From: UBA1756 sp045222555
Lineage (GTDB): Bacteria; Bacteroidota; Bacteroidia; Bacteroidales; WCHB1-69
Length of the DNA stretch: 64,000 bases
Direction of reading: 5' to 3'
NCBI GenBank assembly: GCA_045222555.1
Contig: JBGUYY010000117.1
Location: 1 to 64,000, forward strand
Every line of letters begins with the position of its first letter. The first letter of the stretch is position 1. Below are positions 50,678-59,143 of the stretch, piece by piece. The translations under genes and the position numbers were made by a program. A model generated the notes under the pieces. It saw nothing but the letters and a program-made list of their open reading frames with translations, ran no database searches and was not told where the DNA came from.

Positions 50678-51382
50678 ATGAAAAAAGTCCTTTTCTTTTT
50701 GGTAATGATGGGCTTAACGGTTGCCTTGAATGCCCAAGAGGAACTATCGTGGAAACAGACTCTGCCAAGACACGACATTCAATTGGGGTTCGGCGACCCT
50801 GCTATCATTTTTGCTGCTAGCGGCAAGGTAGATTTTACTTTGCCCTTTTGGCTGAATTATCGTTATACCCCACCAACAACTTTTAGTGCTGATGACTGGT
50901 TCTATAACGATGTTCGCAGGAAGACTGTAGCTATTCCCACCATCAATTTCGAGTATCGCTATCGCTTTGCCAAGTGGTTTTGGTTTGGTGGAGCTGTCTC
51001 CTATACCGCCCTTTTTGATCGTCGCGAGGATCGCATAACGCACGAGTTGTTGTCGAAAACTACCGACCACTATATCAGCATTATGCCTTCTGTGCGTTTT
51101 TCATGGCTCAACACAAAATACATTACTCTTTATTCAGGTCTTTCTGCAGGATTGATTATGGGGTTTGGTGAGGCGTATGAGCAAGTTGGTTCTACGTTAG
51201 CAGATCACCCGTATCATTATGTGACATTAGATTTTGCTGGACAACTGACTGCCGTGGGTATTCAGGGTGGCAAGAACTGGTACGGCTTTGCGGAAGTCGG
51301 GTTTGGTGTACAAGGATTTGTCAAGGCTGGTTTTGGTTACAAGTTTATGAAAAAGGAGAAGAAAGCGAATAATATCGATTAA
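50678..51382 (+). CDS. probable outer-membrane beta-barrel protein
   Basis: 234 residues. A signal peptide (about 1-19, ending LNAQ) is followed by alternating strands rich in aromatic residues: PFWLNYRYTPP, TINFEYRYRFAKWFWFGGAVSY, YISIMPSVRFSWLN, YITLYSGLSAGLIMGFG and FAEVGFGVQGFVKAGFGYKF. This is the look of an 8- to 10-strand barrel. I do not recognise the family. The next gene, 21 bases downstream, encodes a lipoprotein, so the two may form a surface unit. Confidence 0.75.
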   Translation: MKKVLFFLVMMGLTVALNAQEELSWKQTLPRHDIQLGFGDPAIIFAASGKVDFTLPFWLNYRYTPPTTFSADDWFYNDVRRKTVAIPTINFEYRYRFAKWFWFGGAVSYTALFDRREDRITHELLSKTTDHYISIMPSVRFSWLNTKYITLYSGLSAGLIMGFGEAYEQVGSTLADHPYHYVTLDFAGQLTAVGIQGGKNWYGFAEVGFGVQGFVKAGFGYKFMKKEKKANNID

Positions 51383-51403
51383 CTGTAAATAATGTAAATA
51401 GAT

Positions 51404-52213
51404 ATGAAAAGAATTGCTTTAATACTCACCCTTTGTGCCATTGTTTGCAGTGGATGTTGGAAAGACACCATAACATGGAGTAAGAGCGAGCAGATTTTGA
51501 ATTCATGGGAATATTCCACAAAAGGCATTCTGGAGGAAACCGTGAATGTGGCATTCCTTAGCAATGCTTGGATTAACGGCAACGACAGTGTGCGCAGAGT
51601 TATTGAGGACAATTATTTCCCCACCTCACGTATCCGTCATGAAGGCGGTAACGACTACGGAATCTACAACGGCACGCAATTGGTTATGCTCATCAATACG
51701 GGTGGAAAAACCATTGATGCCGCTGATGCCGACTGGTTAGTTACTCGGTATGAATATTATCAGACTTTCTTTGATGTACGTCCCGAATTCTTCTCTTCCC
51801 AGGGACATACGCGTCTCAACATTCGCAGTTTGGGTAACAACGAATGGTCGGTAGCCTTGGATAGCCTCACCTGCTTAGGCAGCACTTCCTATCTGACCCT
51901 TTCCGTGCCAGGGGATGAAGTGCCTGTAAGTCTCTTTTCAAAACCCTTTACACTATCTGGTGGAGGTACGCTCGTTTTTTCCGGCAGCGCCTTCAATAAT
52001 GGGAACTTTGTACAAAGTCCCGTAACCATGCTTTACACCCTTTCTACTCCCATGCAGCAGAAGGTTGGTAATGTCAACACTTTCGATAATGGTGTCGTGG
52101 ATATAGTTGTTTCGAAAGCGGGTGAAGAAGATCGTGTGTTACACGCTGAATTACAGAATGGGAATTGGAACATACTGTATCAAGGTACGGAAACAATGAT
52201 TATTGAACATTAA
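51404..52213 (+). CDS. putative lipoprotein of unknown function
   Basis: 269 residues. The N-terminus MKRIALILTLCAIVCSGC has a lipobox (VCSGC) with the lipidated Cys at 18. The mature part is polar and appears to be mostly beta (EYYQTFFDVRPEFFSS, LNIRSLGNNEWSVALD, LTLSGGGTLVFSGSAF), ending MIIEH. No family recognised. It lies 21 bases after the beta-barrel gene, and the order barrel then lipoprotein suggests a common outer-membrane role. Confidence 0.7.
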   Translation: MKRIALILTLCAIVCSGCWKDTITWSKSEQILNSWEYSTKGILEETVNVAFLSNAWINGNDSVRRVIEDNYFPTSRIRHEGGNDYGIYNGTQLVMLINTGGKTIDAADADWLVTRYEYYQTFFDVRPEFFSSQGHTRLNIRSLGNNEWSVALDSLTCLGSTSYLTLSVPGDEVPVSLFSKPFTLSGGGTLVFSGSAFNNGNFVQSPVTMLYTLSTPMQQKVGNVNTFDNGVVDIVVSKAGEEDRVLHAELQNGNWNILYQGTETMIIEH

Positions 52214-52239
52214 CGAAAGGTCTTGTTTCTAAAATTTTG

Positions 52240-52273
52240 ATGTTCTCCATCCCTGCTTGGGGAGGGAGAACAT
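52240..52273. repeat. 14-bp stem-loop after the lipoprotein gene
   Basis: ATGTTCTCCATCCC (52240-52253) pairs with 52260-52273, with one A-A mismatch and a 6-base loop. No T-tract follows, so ordinary termination is doubtful. It starts 27 bases after the stop codon. Confidence 0.6.
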
Positions 52274-52371
52274 TTGACCTCATCCTTGCCATCAACCACG
52301 ACAAGGACGCCCCCATCTTTTACTGGACTATTTGGGTGGATTTCAATAAAAATTAGAAAATTTTTCACAAA

Positions 52372-52404
52372 TTTGATTTTATTGAAATAATTGTTGTATT
52401 TTTG
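52372..52404 (+). promoter_or_regulatory. -33/-7 promoter of the AAA ATPase gene
   Basis: TTTG (52372-52375) and TATTTTTG (52397-52404) are 21 bases apart. The -7 element ends 39 bases before the ATG at 52444 and covers a possible TTG start at 52402, which I therefore reject. Confidence 0.72.
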
Positions 52405-52443
52405 CATCGATTTCAAAAAATAAAAAATTTTCGATTTTTGAAA

Positions 52444-53652
52444 ATGAAAGTAATTGAACGTATTGATTATCAGAACTATCTTTGGGACATAAAAGACACT
52501 CCAGATATTAAAGTTATTACGGGTATTCGTCGCGCGGGCAAATCGGAGATAATGAAATCGTTTGTGAACCGTTTGAAAACGAATGATACGAGTGCCAATG
52601 TGGTCTATGCCGACCTTTCCGTACTGGAAAACGAAGCGTTGCTGGAGTATCACCAGCTTTACGAATGGGCGAAAGCACGGCACAAGGCTGGGATGAAGAA
52701 CTATCTGCTTATTGACGAAGTGCAACTTTGTGAACATTTTGAGTTGTCAATCAATAGTTTGCATAGTGTGGGATTGTATGACATTTACTTGACAGGTTCC
52801 AATGCCTTTATGCTGAGCTCTGATTTGGCAACGCTCTTCACCGGACGACACATTGAAATCCATGTGCTGCCTTTTTCATTTAAGGAATTCTGTGCTTACT
52901 ATGATACGGACAATGATTTGCAGATGTTGTTTGACCGATATGTTGTGGAGGGCGGATTGTCGGGAAGTTATGTTTATGACAAGGAACGCGACAGAAGGAA
53001 TTATGTAAAAAATGTGTATCACACCATTTTACGACGGGATTTGACGGAAAAATATAATCTGCCAGATTCAAAAATGCTGGAGCAGGTGACCGAATATATG
53101 ATGGATAACATCAGCAATACCACCTCGCCCAACAATGTAAGCAATTGCTTGACGGCCAATGGCACCATTACCAACCATGCTACAATAGGTTCGTATTTGA
53201 AATATCTGTCCGATGCTTTTGTGCTGTATAAAGTGCCACGGTATGATATACAAGGGAAAAAATATTTGCAGTCATTAGACAAATACTATCTTGCGGACAG
53301 TGGAATCCGTTTTGCCGTATTGGGAAAGCGAAACATGGACTATGGTCGGGTGTATGAAAACATCGTGGCATTGGAATTGCTTCGCCGCGGGTACAACATT
53401 TATGTTGGCAAACTATACCAAAAGGAGATTGATTTTGTGGCTATGCGGGAAAACGAGAAAATATACATCCAAGTAAGTGATGATATCAGCAATCCTGGAA
53501 CTTTTCAGCGGGAAACGGACCCATTATTAAAAATCCGGGATGCCTATCCGAAAGTTCTAATCGCAAGGACAAAACACGATTTGTATGATTATCAGGGTAT
53601 TAAGATTTACGATGTGGCACATTGGTTGAAAGAGAGTGACATGGTTTCATAG
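52444..53652 (+). CDS. AAA ATPase with DUF4143 domain
   Basis: 402 residues. The N-terminal ATPase domain (about 15-170) has the Walker A variant TGIRRAGKSEIMKSF, Walker B YLLIDEVQLC and a sensor stretch LTGSNAFMLSSDLATLFTGR. A central block LPFSFKEFCAYY precedes a DUF4143 domain (about 200-390) with YLSDAFVLYKVPRYD, YLADSGIRFAV and GRVYENIVALELLRRGY. The C-terminal part resembles a restriction-like nuclease fold (EIDFVAMRENEKIYIQVS). Such proteins are abundant and variable in Bacteroidetes; proposed roles include DNA processing or toxin-like activity, none proven. It sits alone with its own promoter. Confidence 0.9.
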   Translation: MKVIERIDYQNYLWDIKDTPDIKVITGIRRAGKSEIMKSFVNRLKTNDTSANVVYADLSVLENEALLEYHQLYEWAKARHKAGMKNYLLIDEVQLCEHFELSINSLHSVGLYDIYLTGSNAFMLSSDLATLFTGRHIEIHVLPFSFKEFCAYYDTDNDLQMLFDRYVVEGGLSGSYVYDKERDRRNYVKNVYHTILRRDLTEKYNLPDSKMLEQVTEYMMDNISNTTSPNNVSNCLTANGTITNHATIGSYLKYLSDAFVLYKVPRYDIQGKKYLQSLDKYYLADSGIRFAVLGKRNMDYGRVYENIVALELLRRGYNIYVGKLYQKEIDFVAMRENEKIYIQVSDDISNPGTFQRETDPLLKIRDAYPKVLIARTKHDLYDYQGIKIYDVAHWLKESDMVS

Positions 53653-53701
53653 AACCTGAATGTTACCCCTCCTCCATCAATTGCTCCTTTCCCGCACCAG
53701 A

Positions 53702-53743
53702 ACAATGTACAATTGGTTCCACTGCATATTAATTGTACATTGT
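53702..53743. repeat. 13-bp inverted repeat between convergent genes
   Basis: ACAATGTACAATT (53702-53714) is exactly complementary to 53731-53743. It lies between the 3' ends of the ATPase and esterase genes and may help to end both transcripts. The core CATTGTACATT is the same unit that is translated inside the esterase gene at 53935-53967. Confidence 0.65.
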
Positions 53744-53759
53744 AAATTGTTCATTATTT

Positions 53760-55640
53760 TTACTCCCTCACCACCTTCCGTACCGCCACCACATTCCCGT
53801 TGTTCACCCATTGGATGAGGTAAACACCGGCGGGGTAATGCGACAGGTCAATCTGTAGAGACGCGCCATGGCACGTCTCTACGGTATGTAACAACCGTCC
53901 GTACACATCAAACACCCGCAATTCCGTATCCTCCCATTGTTCATTGTACATCGAACATTGTACATTGACCATTCCCGTGGTGGGGTTCGGATAGAGGGTG
54001 AGGAGGCCGTCATTCCAATCTTCCACCGCCTCATCTATACCGAAGAAACAATTTGTAGTATCTGAACACCCATTCAAGGTAATGATACAAGCATAATAGG
54101 TGTCAAACATTGGCAGGAATAACCCCGCATTGGTTTCTCCCTCAATGGGTTCATAGTTCTCACAATACACCCATTGGTATTCTGCAGCTGGATCTGCGAG
54201 TCCAATTTCCCAATAGCCATCGGTATCCCATAGAGCATAATGAATCGTAGTCACGGTTAGGTGCAGTGTAACCACCGAGTCGCACCCGTACTGAGTTGAA
54301 AATTGAAAATTGAAATCTGAAAGGTTGGGGGTGCCGACTTCGAAGGTGGTGTCGATGTCGCCGTTCACGTAGTGATATGGGAGTTCGTTTTCGCAAAGGG
54401 TGAGTTCGACAGTATCGTTCAGCGCGGAAGAGTCGCAGAGGGTGGTGAAACAGATTTCATCGCTGTAGGCCGTGCCCACCTCGTTGGTAGCGTAGGTGCG
54501 GGCGTAGTAGGTGGTGTTGGGCGTGATGTCGATGATGATGCTGGTGAAGGCACCCATGCCGAGAGAGTCGGTGGTGTGCGAGCTGGCGATGGTTGGGTGC
54601 GGGGTGCTGCTCCAACAAACGCCGCGGGCGGTCACTTCCGCGCTGCCTTCGGCCGTAACCTCTCCGCTGAAAGTGGCAGTGGTGACGGCAATGTCGGTGG
54701 CTATGGTGCTGACGGTAGGAACATTGCCTAAGCAGGAGGCGAAGAAGTTGTAGATTTCATCGGTGAAATCCACATCCCGATACGGACCGTGGCACCACTC
54801 GTGCTCGCCACCATTCACCTTAATCAGCACCGTCTTCGTGCCGAAGGTGCCTTCGCCGTAGTAGAATTTCTCGAACAGCCGGCCGTCGTCGCAGATGTCG
54901 GGGAAGATGGTGTGGACGGCGGTGTCGGAGCACTGGTTGTAGCGGCGCCAGAACGCGATGGTGGAATCCACGCCGAGTCCGACATTCACATTGACGATGT
55001 ACTGGAAACTTCCGCTGTCGTAGGTCACGATGCTGTCGGCGGTGCCGTGGAGGTGCATCACGCTCACGTGGCCGACGGGCGTGTAGGAGGTGATCTCGTT
55101 GCCGATGGTGCCGCAAACGGGCGCGATGGCCTTGATGCGGTCGCCATGCTCAATCGCCATCCGGTGCGACATGAAGCCGCCCATCGAAACACCCGTACAG
55201 AACACATTGCTCTGGTCGATGTTGTAATGGGCGATGAGGCTGTCCAAGATGGCCATCATCAGGCCGGTGTCGTCCCGTCCTTCGCTGGCCACAATCGTAT
55301 CCCCGTCCACCACGGCGCTCACGCCAGAGTGCCAAGCGTTCATTATGAGAGTCGTGTCCATCGCGGTGAAGGTGTCGGGCAACGCCTGCGGGGTGATGGT
55401 GATCCATCCCTGTTCGGCGGCGATGCGGTTGAAGTCGGCGTTGTACAAAACCTCGTACATGTTACCGCCCAGTCCGTGAAAGATAAAGACCACTGGTGTC
55501 GGCGTGCTGGCATCGTAGGTTTCCGGCACGTATTCCAGATACTGGCGGGTGGTATCCTCCCAGCTGATAGTCTTGAGGGTTTGGGCAAAACAGGAGAGGC
55601 CAATGCCTATGGCTATCAAAAATGCGATGGATTTTTTCAT
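53760..55640 (-). CDS. secreted PHB-depolymerase-like esterase with T9SS sorting domain
   Basis: 626 residues. Signal peptide 1-19. The alpha/beta-hydrolase domain (about 20-310) shows VVFIFHGLGGNMYEVLY (oxyanion region), the nucleophile elbow CTGVSMGGFMSHRMA with Ser152, and a late NGGEHEWCHG with the likely His. It resembles LpqC/feruloyl-esterase-type enzymes. A fibronectin III-like domain (about 313-400) follows, then one CENELPYHY...GCDSVVTLHLTV module of the type found in the giant protein, and a type A sorting domain (about 545-626). Three stretches of this frame are copies of intergenic repeats (residues about 440-449, 559-569 and 587-596). Substrate unknown; probably an ester-linked polysaccharide side group. 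Confidence 0.9.
   Translation of the reverse strand: MKKSIAFLIAIGIGLSCFAQTLKTISWEDTTRQYLEYVPETYDASTPTPVVFIFHGLGGNMYEVLYNADFNRIAAEQGWITITPQALPDTFTAMDTTLIMNAWHSGVSAVVDGDTIVASEGRDDTGLMMAILDSLIAHYNIDQSNVFCTGVSMGGFMSHRMAIEHGDRIKAIAPVCGTIGNEITSYTPVGHVSVMHLHGTADSIVTYDSGSFQYIVNVNVGLGVDSTIAFWRRYNQCSDTAVHTIFPDICDDGRLFEKFYYGEGTFGTKTVLIKVNGGEHEWCHGPYRDVDFTDEIYNFFASCLGNVPTVSTIATDIAVTTATFSGEVTAEGSAEVTARGVCWSSTPHPTIASSHTTDSLGMGAFTSIIIDITPNTTYYARTYATNEVGTAYSDEICFTTLCDSSALNDTVELTLCENELPYHYVNGDIDTTFEVGTPNLSDFNFQFSTQYGCDSVVTLHLTVTTIHYALWDTDGYWEIGLADPAAEYQWVYCENYEPIEGETNAGLFLPMFDTYYACIITLNGCSDTTNCFFGIDEAVEDWNDGLLTLYPNPTTGMVNVQCSMYNEQWEDTELRVFDVYGRLLHTVETCHGASLQIDLSHYPAGVYLIQWVNNGNVVAVRKVVRE
53855..53882. repeat. 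GTAGAGACG palindrome, copy 1 (inside the esterase gene)
   Basis: Arms GTAGAGACG (53855-53863) and CGTCTCTAC (53874-53882) enclose the palindromic core GCCATGGC, with one C-A mismatch on each side. Translated on the minus strand it gives VETCHGASLQ within the sorting domain. The same arms occur twice at 61.3 kb. Confidence 0.85.
53935..53967. repeat. CATTGTACATT array inside the esterase gene
   Basis: Three imperfect units (CATTGTT, CATTGTACAT, CATTGTACATTG) lie in tandem. On the minus strand they encode part of MVNVQCSMYNEQ at the start of the sorting domain. A related inverted repeat lies 190 bases away between the genes. Confidence 0.6.
54294..54323. repeat. TTGAAAA simple repeat inside the esterase gene
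   Basis: Tandem TTGAAAA units followed by TTGAAATCTGAAAGG encode SDFNFQFS on the minus strand, in the CDS-type module. The pattern resembles the intergenic A-rich repeat at 58207-58265. Confidence 0.5.
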
Positions 55641-55641
55641 T

Positions 55642-55673
55642 GTTGATGCGTTGATTCGTTGATGCGTTGAATA
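55642..55673. repeat. four tandem 8-base repeats upstream of the esterase gene
   Basis: GTTGATGC, GTTGATTC, GTTGATGC and GTTGAATA follow each other in the leader of the esterase mRNA, directly before the start codon on the minus strand. Copy number may vary between strains. Confidence 0.75.
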
Positions 55674-55684
55674 AACAGGTGCGG

Positions 55685-55692
55685 CAAAGATA
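55685..55692 (-). promoter_or_regulatory. -7 element of the esterase gene
   Basis: TATCTTTG on the minus strand, 45 bases before the ATG at 55640. The 8-base tandem repeats lie between it and the start codon. Confidence 0.55.
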
Positions 55693-55751
55693 CAACTTTT
55701 TTTGTGGTTACAATCGAAATTTTAGGGTGTGAAAATTATGAGATTTTTTTG

Positions 55752-55759
55752 TATTTTTG
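55752..55759 (+). promoter_or_regulatory. -7 element of the TPP-riboswitch transcript
   Basis: TATTTTTG, 12 bases before the first conserved riboswitch base. It thus places the aptamer at the very 5' end of the mRNA. Confidence 0.65.
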
Positions 55760-55770
55760 CCGCCGCAAAA

Positions 55771-55838
55771 GAAAGGGGTGCCGCAAGGCTGAGATCACAC
55801 CCAATGAACCTGATTCGGGTAATGCCGACGTAGGGAGA
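55771..55838 (+). ncRNA. TPP (thiamin pyrophosphate) riboswitch
   Basis: The conserved THI-element blocks appear in order: GGGGTGCC, GGCTGAGATCACACCC, TGAACCTGATTCGGGTAA and TGCCGACGTAGGGA. CTGAGA and the GGGTAATGCCGACGTAGGGA block form the pyrimidine and pyrophosphate sensor helices. The aptamer lies 65 bases before the ATG of a TonB-dependent receptor. No strong terminator hairpin is seen between them, so control may act on translation start. It should shut off the receptor when TPP is plentiful. Confidence 0.95.
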
Positions 55839-55902
55839 ATTAGCGCGATTTTCGTTTCCCCCTTTCAATATTTATTTATTAACCAAAATAATATTGAGAA
55901 GG

Positions 55903-58206
55903 ATGAAAAAAATGAATTTGAAAAGCAAGACACTGATTTTGATGTCTTTATTGATGCTGACGGGCCTCCGGCTCTTCGCACAAGAAACACCTGCCGACAC
56001 CACGCCTACGGTGCTGCCGGGTGTGCAGATTATGTGGTGGGTGCAGCCCGAACAAAAGGAGGCCGCCTTTTCCGTCTCCTCCATCAACAAGGAAGAGATT
56101 CAAACCCATCTCGGCAACGGTAGCGTCAACAACATCTTCGACCGTATTCCGTCGATGATCACCACCTCCGATGCCGGTACCGGTATCGGCTACAGCTACA
56201 TGCGCATCCGTGGCATCGACCAGACCCGTATTAATGTGACTATCAACGGGGTGGCGCTGAACGACGCGGAGTCGCAGGGCTCGTGGTTTGTCAATCTGCC
56301 CGACTTCGGCTCGAAGGTGCAGCAACTCAACGTGCAGCGCGGGGCGGGAACCTCCAACAACGGAGCTTCGGCTTTCGGAGCCAGCATGAACTTCTGGACG
56401 GTCTCGCCATCGCTACGGCCCTACGCGGAGCTCAGCAGCTCGGCGGGCTCGTTCTACACCTTCCGCAATGCCATCAGCGCCGGAACGGGACTCATCAAAA
56501 ACCGCTTCTCTGCCAGCGTCTCCTACTCCAACGTGATGAGCCGCGGCTACATTGAGAACTCCTCTGCCATGCTCCATTCCCTCTATTTCACTTCAGAATA
56601 TCGTCTTCTGAATGAAAAGAAAAATAAAGACTATGGCCGCCTCCAGTTCAACCTGCTGTATGGCAACGAGAAAACGGGTCTCGCCTGGAACGGTGTTCCG
56701 TCGGAGATGCTGGAAGTCAACCGCCGCTACAACAGCTGCGGACTCTATACCGATGAAAATGGCAACGTCAAACATTACGACAATGAGACCGACAACTACC
56801 AGCAGACGCATTCACAGCTTCATTATACGCTCGGAAGGCGCATAGGACGCAATACCATCAATTTCAATGCCACCCTTCATCTTACCCGTGGTTTGGGTTA
56901 TTATGAGGAGTATAAGGAGGATTTGTACAACTCCAGCTTCAATCTTCCCTACCTTATGCTTGATACCTTGGGCGAGGAGAGTACCAACGATTTTATCACC
57001 CGGAAATATCTAAACAACTACTTCTATGGTGGAGTGTTTAACCTGATGCATACCATTGAGGGAAGTAAAAGTGAAACAAAAGCCCACACGTACAACTGGC
57101 AGTTGGGTGGCGCTATCAACCGCTATAATGGTAGAGAGTATGGTACTTTGGAGTGGGCATTATACAACATGGGCACTGAAAAAGGTTGGAAATGGTATGA
57201 GGGCCTCGGCGACAAACGCCAGTATAATATTTATGGGAAATTCATCTATCAGTTGGGGCACAAAAAGGGTGATTTGAACGGTAATTTGGACGCTTATGCC
57301 GACTTGCAGGTGCGCTGCATCGACTACCGGATCAATGGCTTGAACTCCAGTCTGAAGGATGTGGCCCAGAACCACCTTTGGGCTTTTGTTAACCCCAAAG
57401 TGGGCGTCAATTATTCTTGGTGGAAGGGTAGTGGTTGGAAGCACGATGTGTACTTCTCCTTCTCTACCGCCAACCGCGAGCCCACCCGCGCCGATCTGAC
57501 CGATGCCGACGAGGGACAGCGTCCCACCCCTGAAACCCTGTACGATTTTGAGCTGGGCTATATGTTAGAAGGTCAGAAATACAACTTCTCGGTCAATGGC
57601 TATTTCATGTATTATGTCAACCAGCTGGTGCTGACCGGGGAAATCAATGATGTGGGTGCAGCCATCATGACCAATGCCGACCGCAGCTACCGTACGGGTA
57701 TTGAGTTGGTTTCAGCCTATCAGCCCCTGCGCTGGTTCCGTTGGGAAATCAACGGTACTTTCTCGCTGAACAAGATTCTGGACTATACCGAATACGTGGA
57801 TGATTGGGATAATGGCGGACAGATTGTCAACCATTTGGGCACTACCAACATCTCCTTCTCGCCCAGCATCGTGGCCAACAACGAGTTCGTGTTCACGCCG
57901 GTGAAGAATTTCGACATCTCTTTCATCACCAAATTCGTCAGCCGCCAGTACATCGACAACTCCAGCCGCAAGGAGTACTCCATCGATCCTTACTGTGTGA
58001 ACAACCTGCAGCTGAGCTACACCATCAACACGCGGCCGATTCCTGAAATCGGACTCTTCTTCCAGGTCAACAACATCTTCAACGCTAAGTATGAGAGCAA
58101 TGCATGGCTGTACCGCTACTATTACGGTGGGGTGGAGCAGCGCATGGACGGCTACTACCCGCAGGCCGGCATCAACTTCATGGGCGGCGTAAAACTGAAA
58201 TGGTAA
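55903..58206 (+). CDS. TonB-dependent receptor, probable thiamin transporter
   Basis: 767 residues from the ATG at 55903; another ATG lies three codons later. A signal peptide ends near 25 (LRLFAQ). The plug (about 30-170) shows SINKEEIQTHLGNGSVNNI, SDAGTGIGYSYMRIRGIDQT, INVTINGVALNDAESQGSW and NVQRGAGTSNNGASAFG. The C-terminal 22-strand barrel ends INFMGGVKLKW with a terminal aromatic strand. The TPP riboswitch in its leader points to import of thiamin or its precursors across the outer membrane. No TonB box carboxypeptidase-like domain is present. Inner-membrane thiamin transport genes are not adjacent. Confidence 0.92.
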   Translation: MKKMNLKSKTLILMSLLMLTGLRLFAQETPADTTPTVLPGVQIMWWVQPEQKEAAFSVSSINKEEIQTHLGNGSVNNIFDRIPSMITTSDAGTGIGYSYMRIRGIDQTRINVTINGVALNDAESQGSWFVNLPDFGSKVQQLNVQRGAGTSNNGASAFGASMNFWTVSPSLRPYAELSSSAGSFYTFRNAISAGTGLIKNRFSASVSYSNVMSRGYIENSSAMLHSLYFTSEYRLLNEKKNKDYGRLQFNLLYGNEKTGLAWNGVPSEMLEVNRRYNSCGLYTDENGNVKHYDNETDNYQQTHSQLHYTLGRRIGRNTINFNATLHLTRGLGYYEEYKEDLYNSSFNLPYLMLDTLGEESTNDFITRKYLNNYFYGGVFNLMHTIEGSKSETKAHTYNWQLGGAINRYNGREYGTLEWALYNMGTEKGWKWYEGLGDKRQYNIYGKFIYQLGHKKGDLNGNLDAYADLQVRCIDYRINGLNSSLKDVAQNHLWAFVNPKVGVNYSWWKGSGWKHDVYFSFSTANREPTRADLTDADEGQRPTPETLYDFELGYMLEGQKYNFSVNGYFMYYVNQLVLTGEINDVGAAIMTNADRSYRTGIELVSAYQPLRWFRWEINGTFSLNKILDYTEYVDDWDNGGQIVNHLGTTNISFSPSIVANNEFVFTPVKNFDISFITKFVSRQYIDNSSRKEYSIDPYCVNNLQLSYTINTRPIPEIGLFFQVNNIFNAKYESNAWLYRYYYGGVEQRMDGYYPQAGINFMGGVKLKW

Positions 58207-58265
58207 GGGAAGTTGAGAACTGAAAATGGAAAACTGAGAATGGAAAATTGAAAATGAGAAATTGA
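58207..58265. repeat. A-rich simple repeat after the thiamin receptor gene
   Basis: Imperfect tandem units of GAAAATGGA, GAAAACTGAGA and GAAAATTGAAAATGA. This type of A-rich degenerate repeat is the counterpart of the TTGAAAA stretch translated in the esterase. Confidence 0.55.
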
Positions 58266-58290
58266 GGGGATTTCCAAATAGTTGAAAACA

Positions 58291-58320
58291 AAAAAGGCAC
58301 TCTGTTCAGAGTGCCTTTTT
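58291..58320. terminator. bidirectional intrinsic terminator
   Basis: AAAAAGGCACTCT (58291-58303) pairs with AGAGTGCCTTTTT (58308-58320) around GTTC. A and T tracts on both sides let it serve the receptor gene and the convergent SIMPL gene. Confidence 0.88.
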
Positions 58321-58337
58321 TATGCTCAGGAGAATGA

Positions 58338-59075
58338 TTATTTCACGTAGTAGGTCAAACGCATGGTGCTCCTGACGCGTTTGCTCTTTGACCAGGTGTT
58401 GTAAGCACCGCCCCATGAGTAGTCCTCGTCGTTGGAGTTGGGGGAGGTGATTTGGAACACGCCCATGTTGCTGGTCTTCAGGCCTGCCAGTTTGCCGCCG
58501 GCGGCTTTCACGATCGTTTCAGCACGGTTCTTGGCATCCTTGGTGGCATCTTCCAGCATCTTGATTTTCAGGTCGGCCAGTTTGGTATAGTAGTAGCTCG
58601 GGTCATAGATGTTGATGTTGATGTCTTCGTTCATCAGTTCAGCGAGGTTCAGCTTTTCGAGCGTGGCAATGTCCTTGCTCTCAATGCGCACCTCTTGGGA
58701 GAAGCGATAACCCTTGAATTCATAATAACTGCGTTGTGCGACACGGTCGTACACATATTCTTCTTCGCGATCGGTAGAAACGGTCTTGAACTCCACATCC
58801 TTCAAGTTGATACCATTGGAAGTCAGGAAGTTCTTCACGATTTCAGATTCCTTTTTGATGTCAGCGTAACCTTCTTTCATATCTTTATTGATAATGGAGA
58901 AGGAGAAACTCTGGACCATCAAGTCAGACTCAAAGTCTTTTTCGGCGAGGCCGACGACGGAAATGGTACGGACAGGGGCTTTCGCTTTGAAGAAGGAGAG
59001 ACCCAGTGCAAGGGCTCCGCCTACGAAGCAGAGGCCAACGATGCACGCGACGATGATTTTACTGGTGTTTGACAT
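58338..59075 (-). CDS. SIMPL (DUF541) domain protein
   Basis: 245 residues. An N-terminal membrane helix (about 8-28) acts as signal or anchor. The SIMPL domain fills about 36-243: ISVVGLAEKDFESDLMVQSF, DVEFKTVSTDREEEYVYD, GYRFSQEVRIESKDIATLEK and AKNRAETIVKAAGGKLAGL. Some family members have been linked to oxidative stress (BP26 of Brucella forms a channel-like ring), but no enzymatic function is known. It probably lies in the periplasm. It is 68 bases after the thioesterase gene on the same strand. Confidence 0.9.
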   Translation of the reverse strand: MSNTSKIIVACIVGLCFVGGALALGLSFFKAKAPVRTISVVGLAEKDFESDLMVQSFSFSIINKDMKEGYADIKKESEIVKNFLTSNGINLKDVEFKTVSTDREEEYVYDRVAQRSYYEFKGYRFSQEVRIESKDIATLEKLNLAELMNEDININIYDPSYYYTKLADLKIKMLEDATKDAKNRAETIVKAAGGKLAGLKTSNMGVFQITSPNSNDEDYSWGGAYNTWSKSKRVRSTMRLTYYVK

Positions 59076-59143
59076 GGTTGAAAAATTTTAATTGTTATGG
59101 GAAAAACGCGAGTTTTATATTTAAAATTGTGTGGGTAAAAAAA

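Noticed and set aside
52210..52737. 175-codon minus-strand frame covering the ATPase promoter and start
   Set aside because: It overlaps the well-supported promoter and the Walker A region of the ATPase, and part of it is the translation of a stem-loop.
55642..55673. Tandem 8-base repeats considered as a CRISPR-like array
   Set aside because: There are no spacers, the units are too short, and no cas genes lie in the window.
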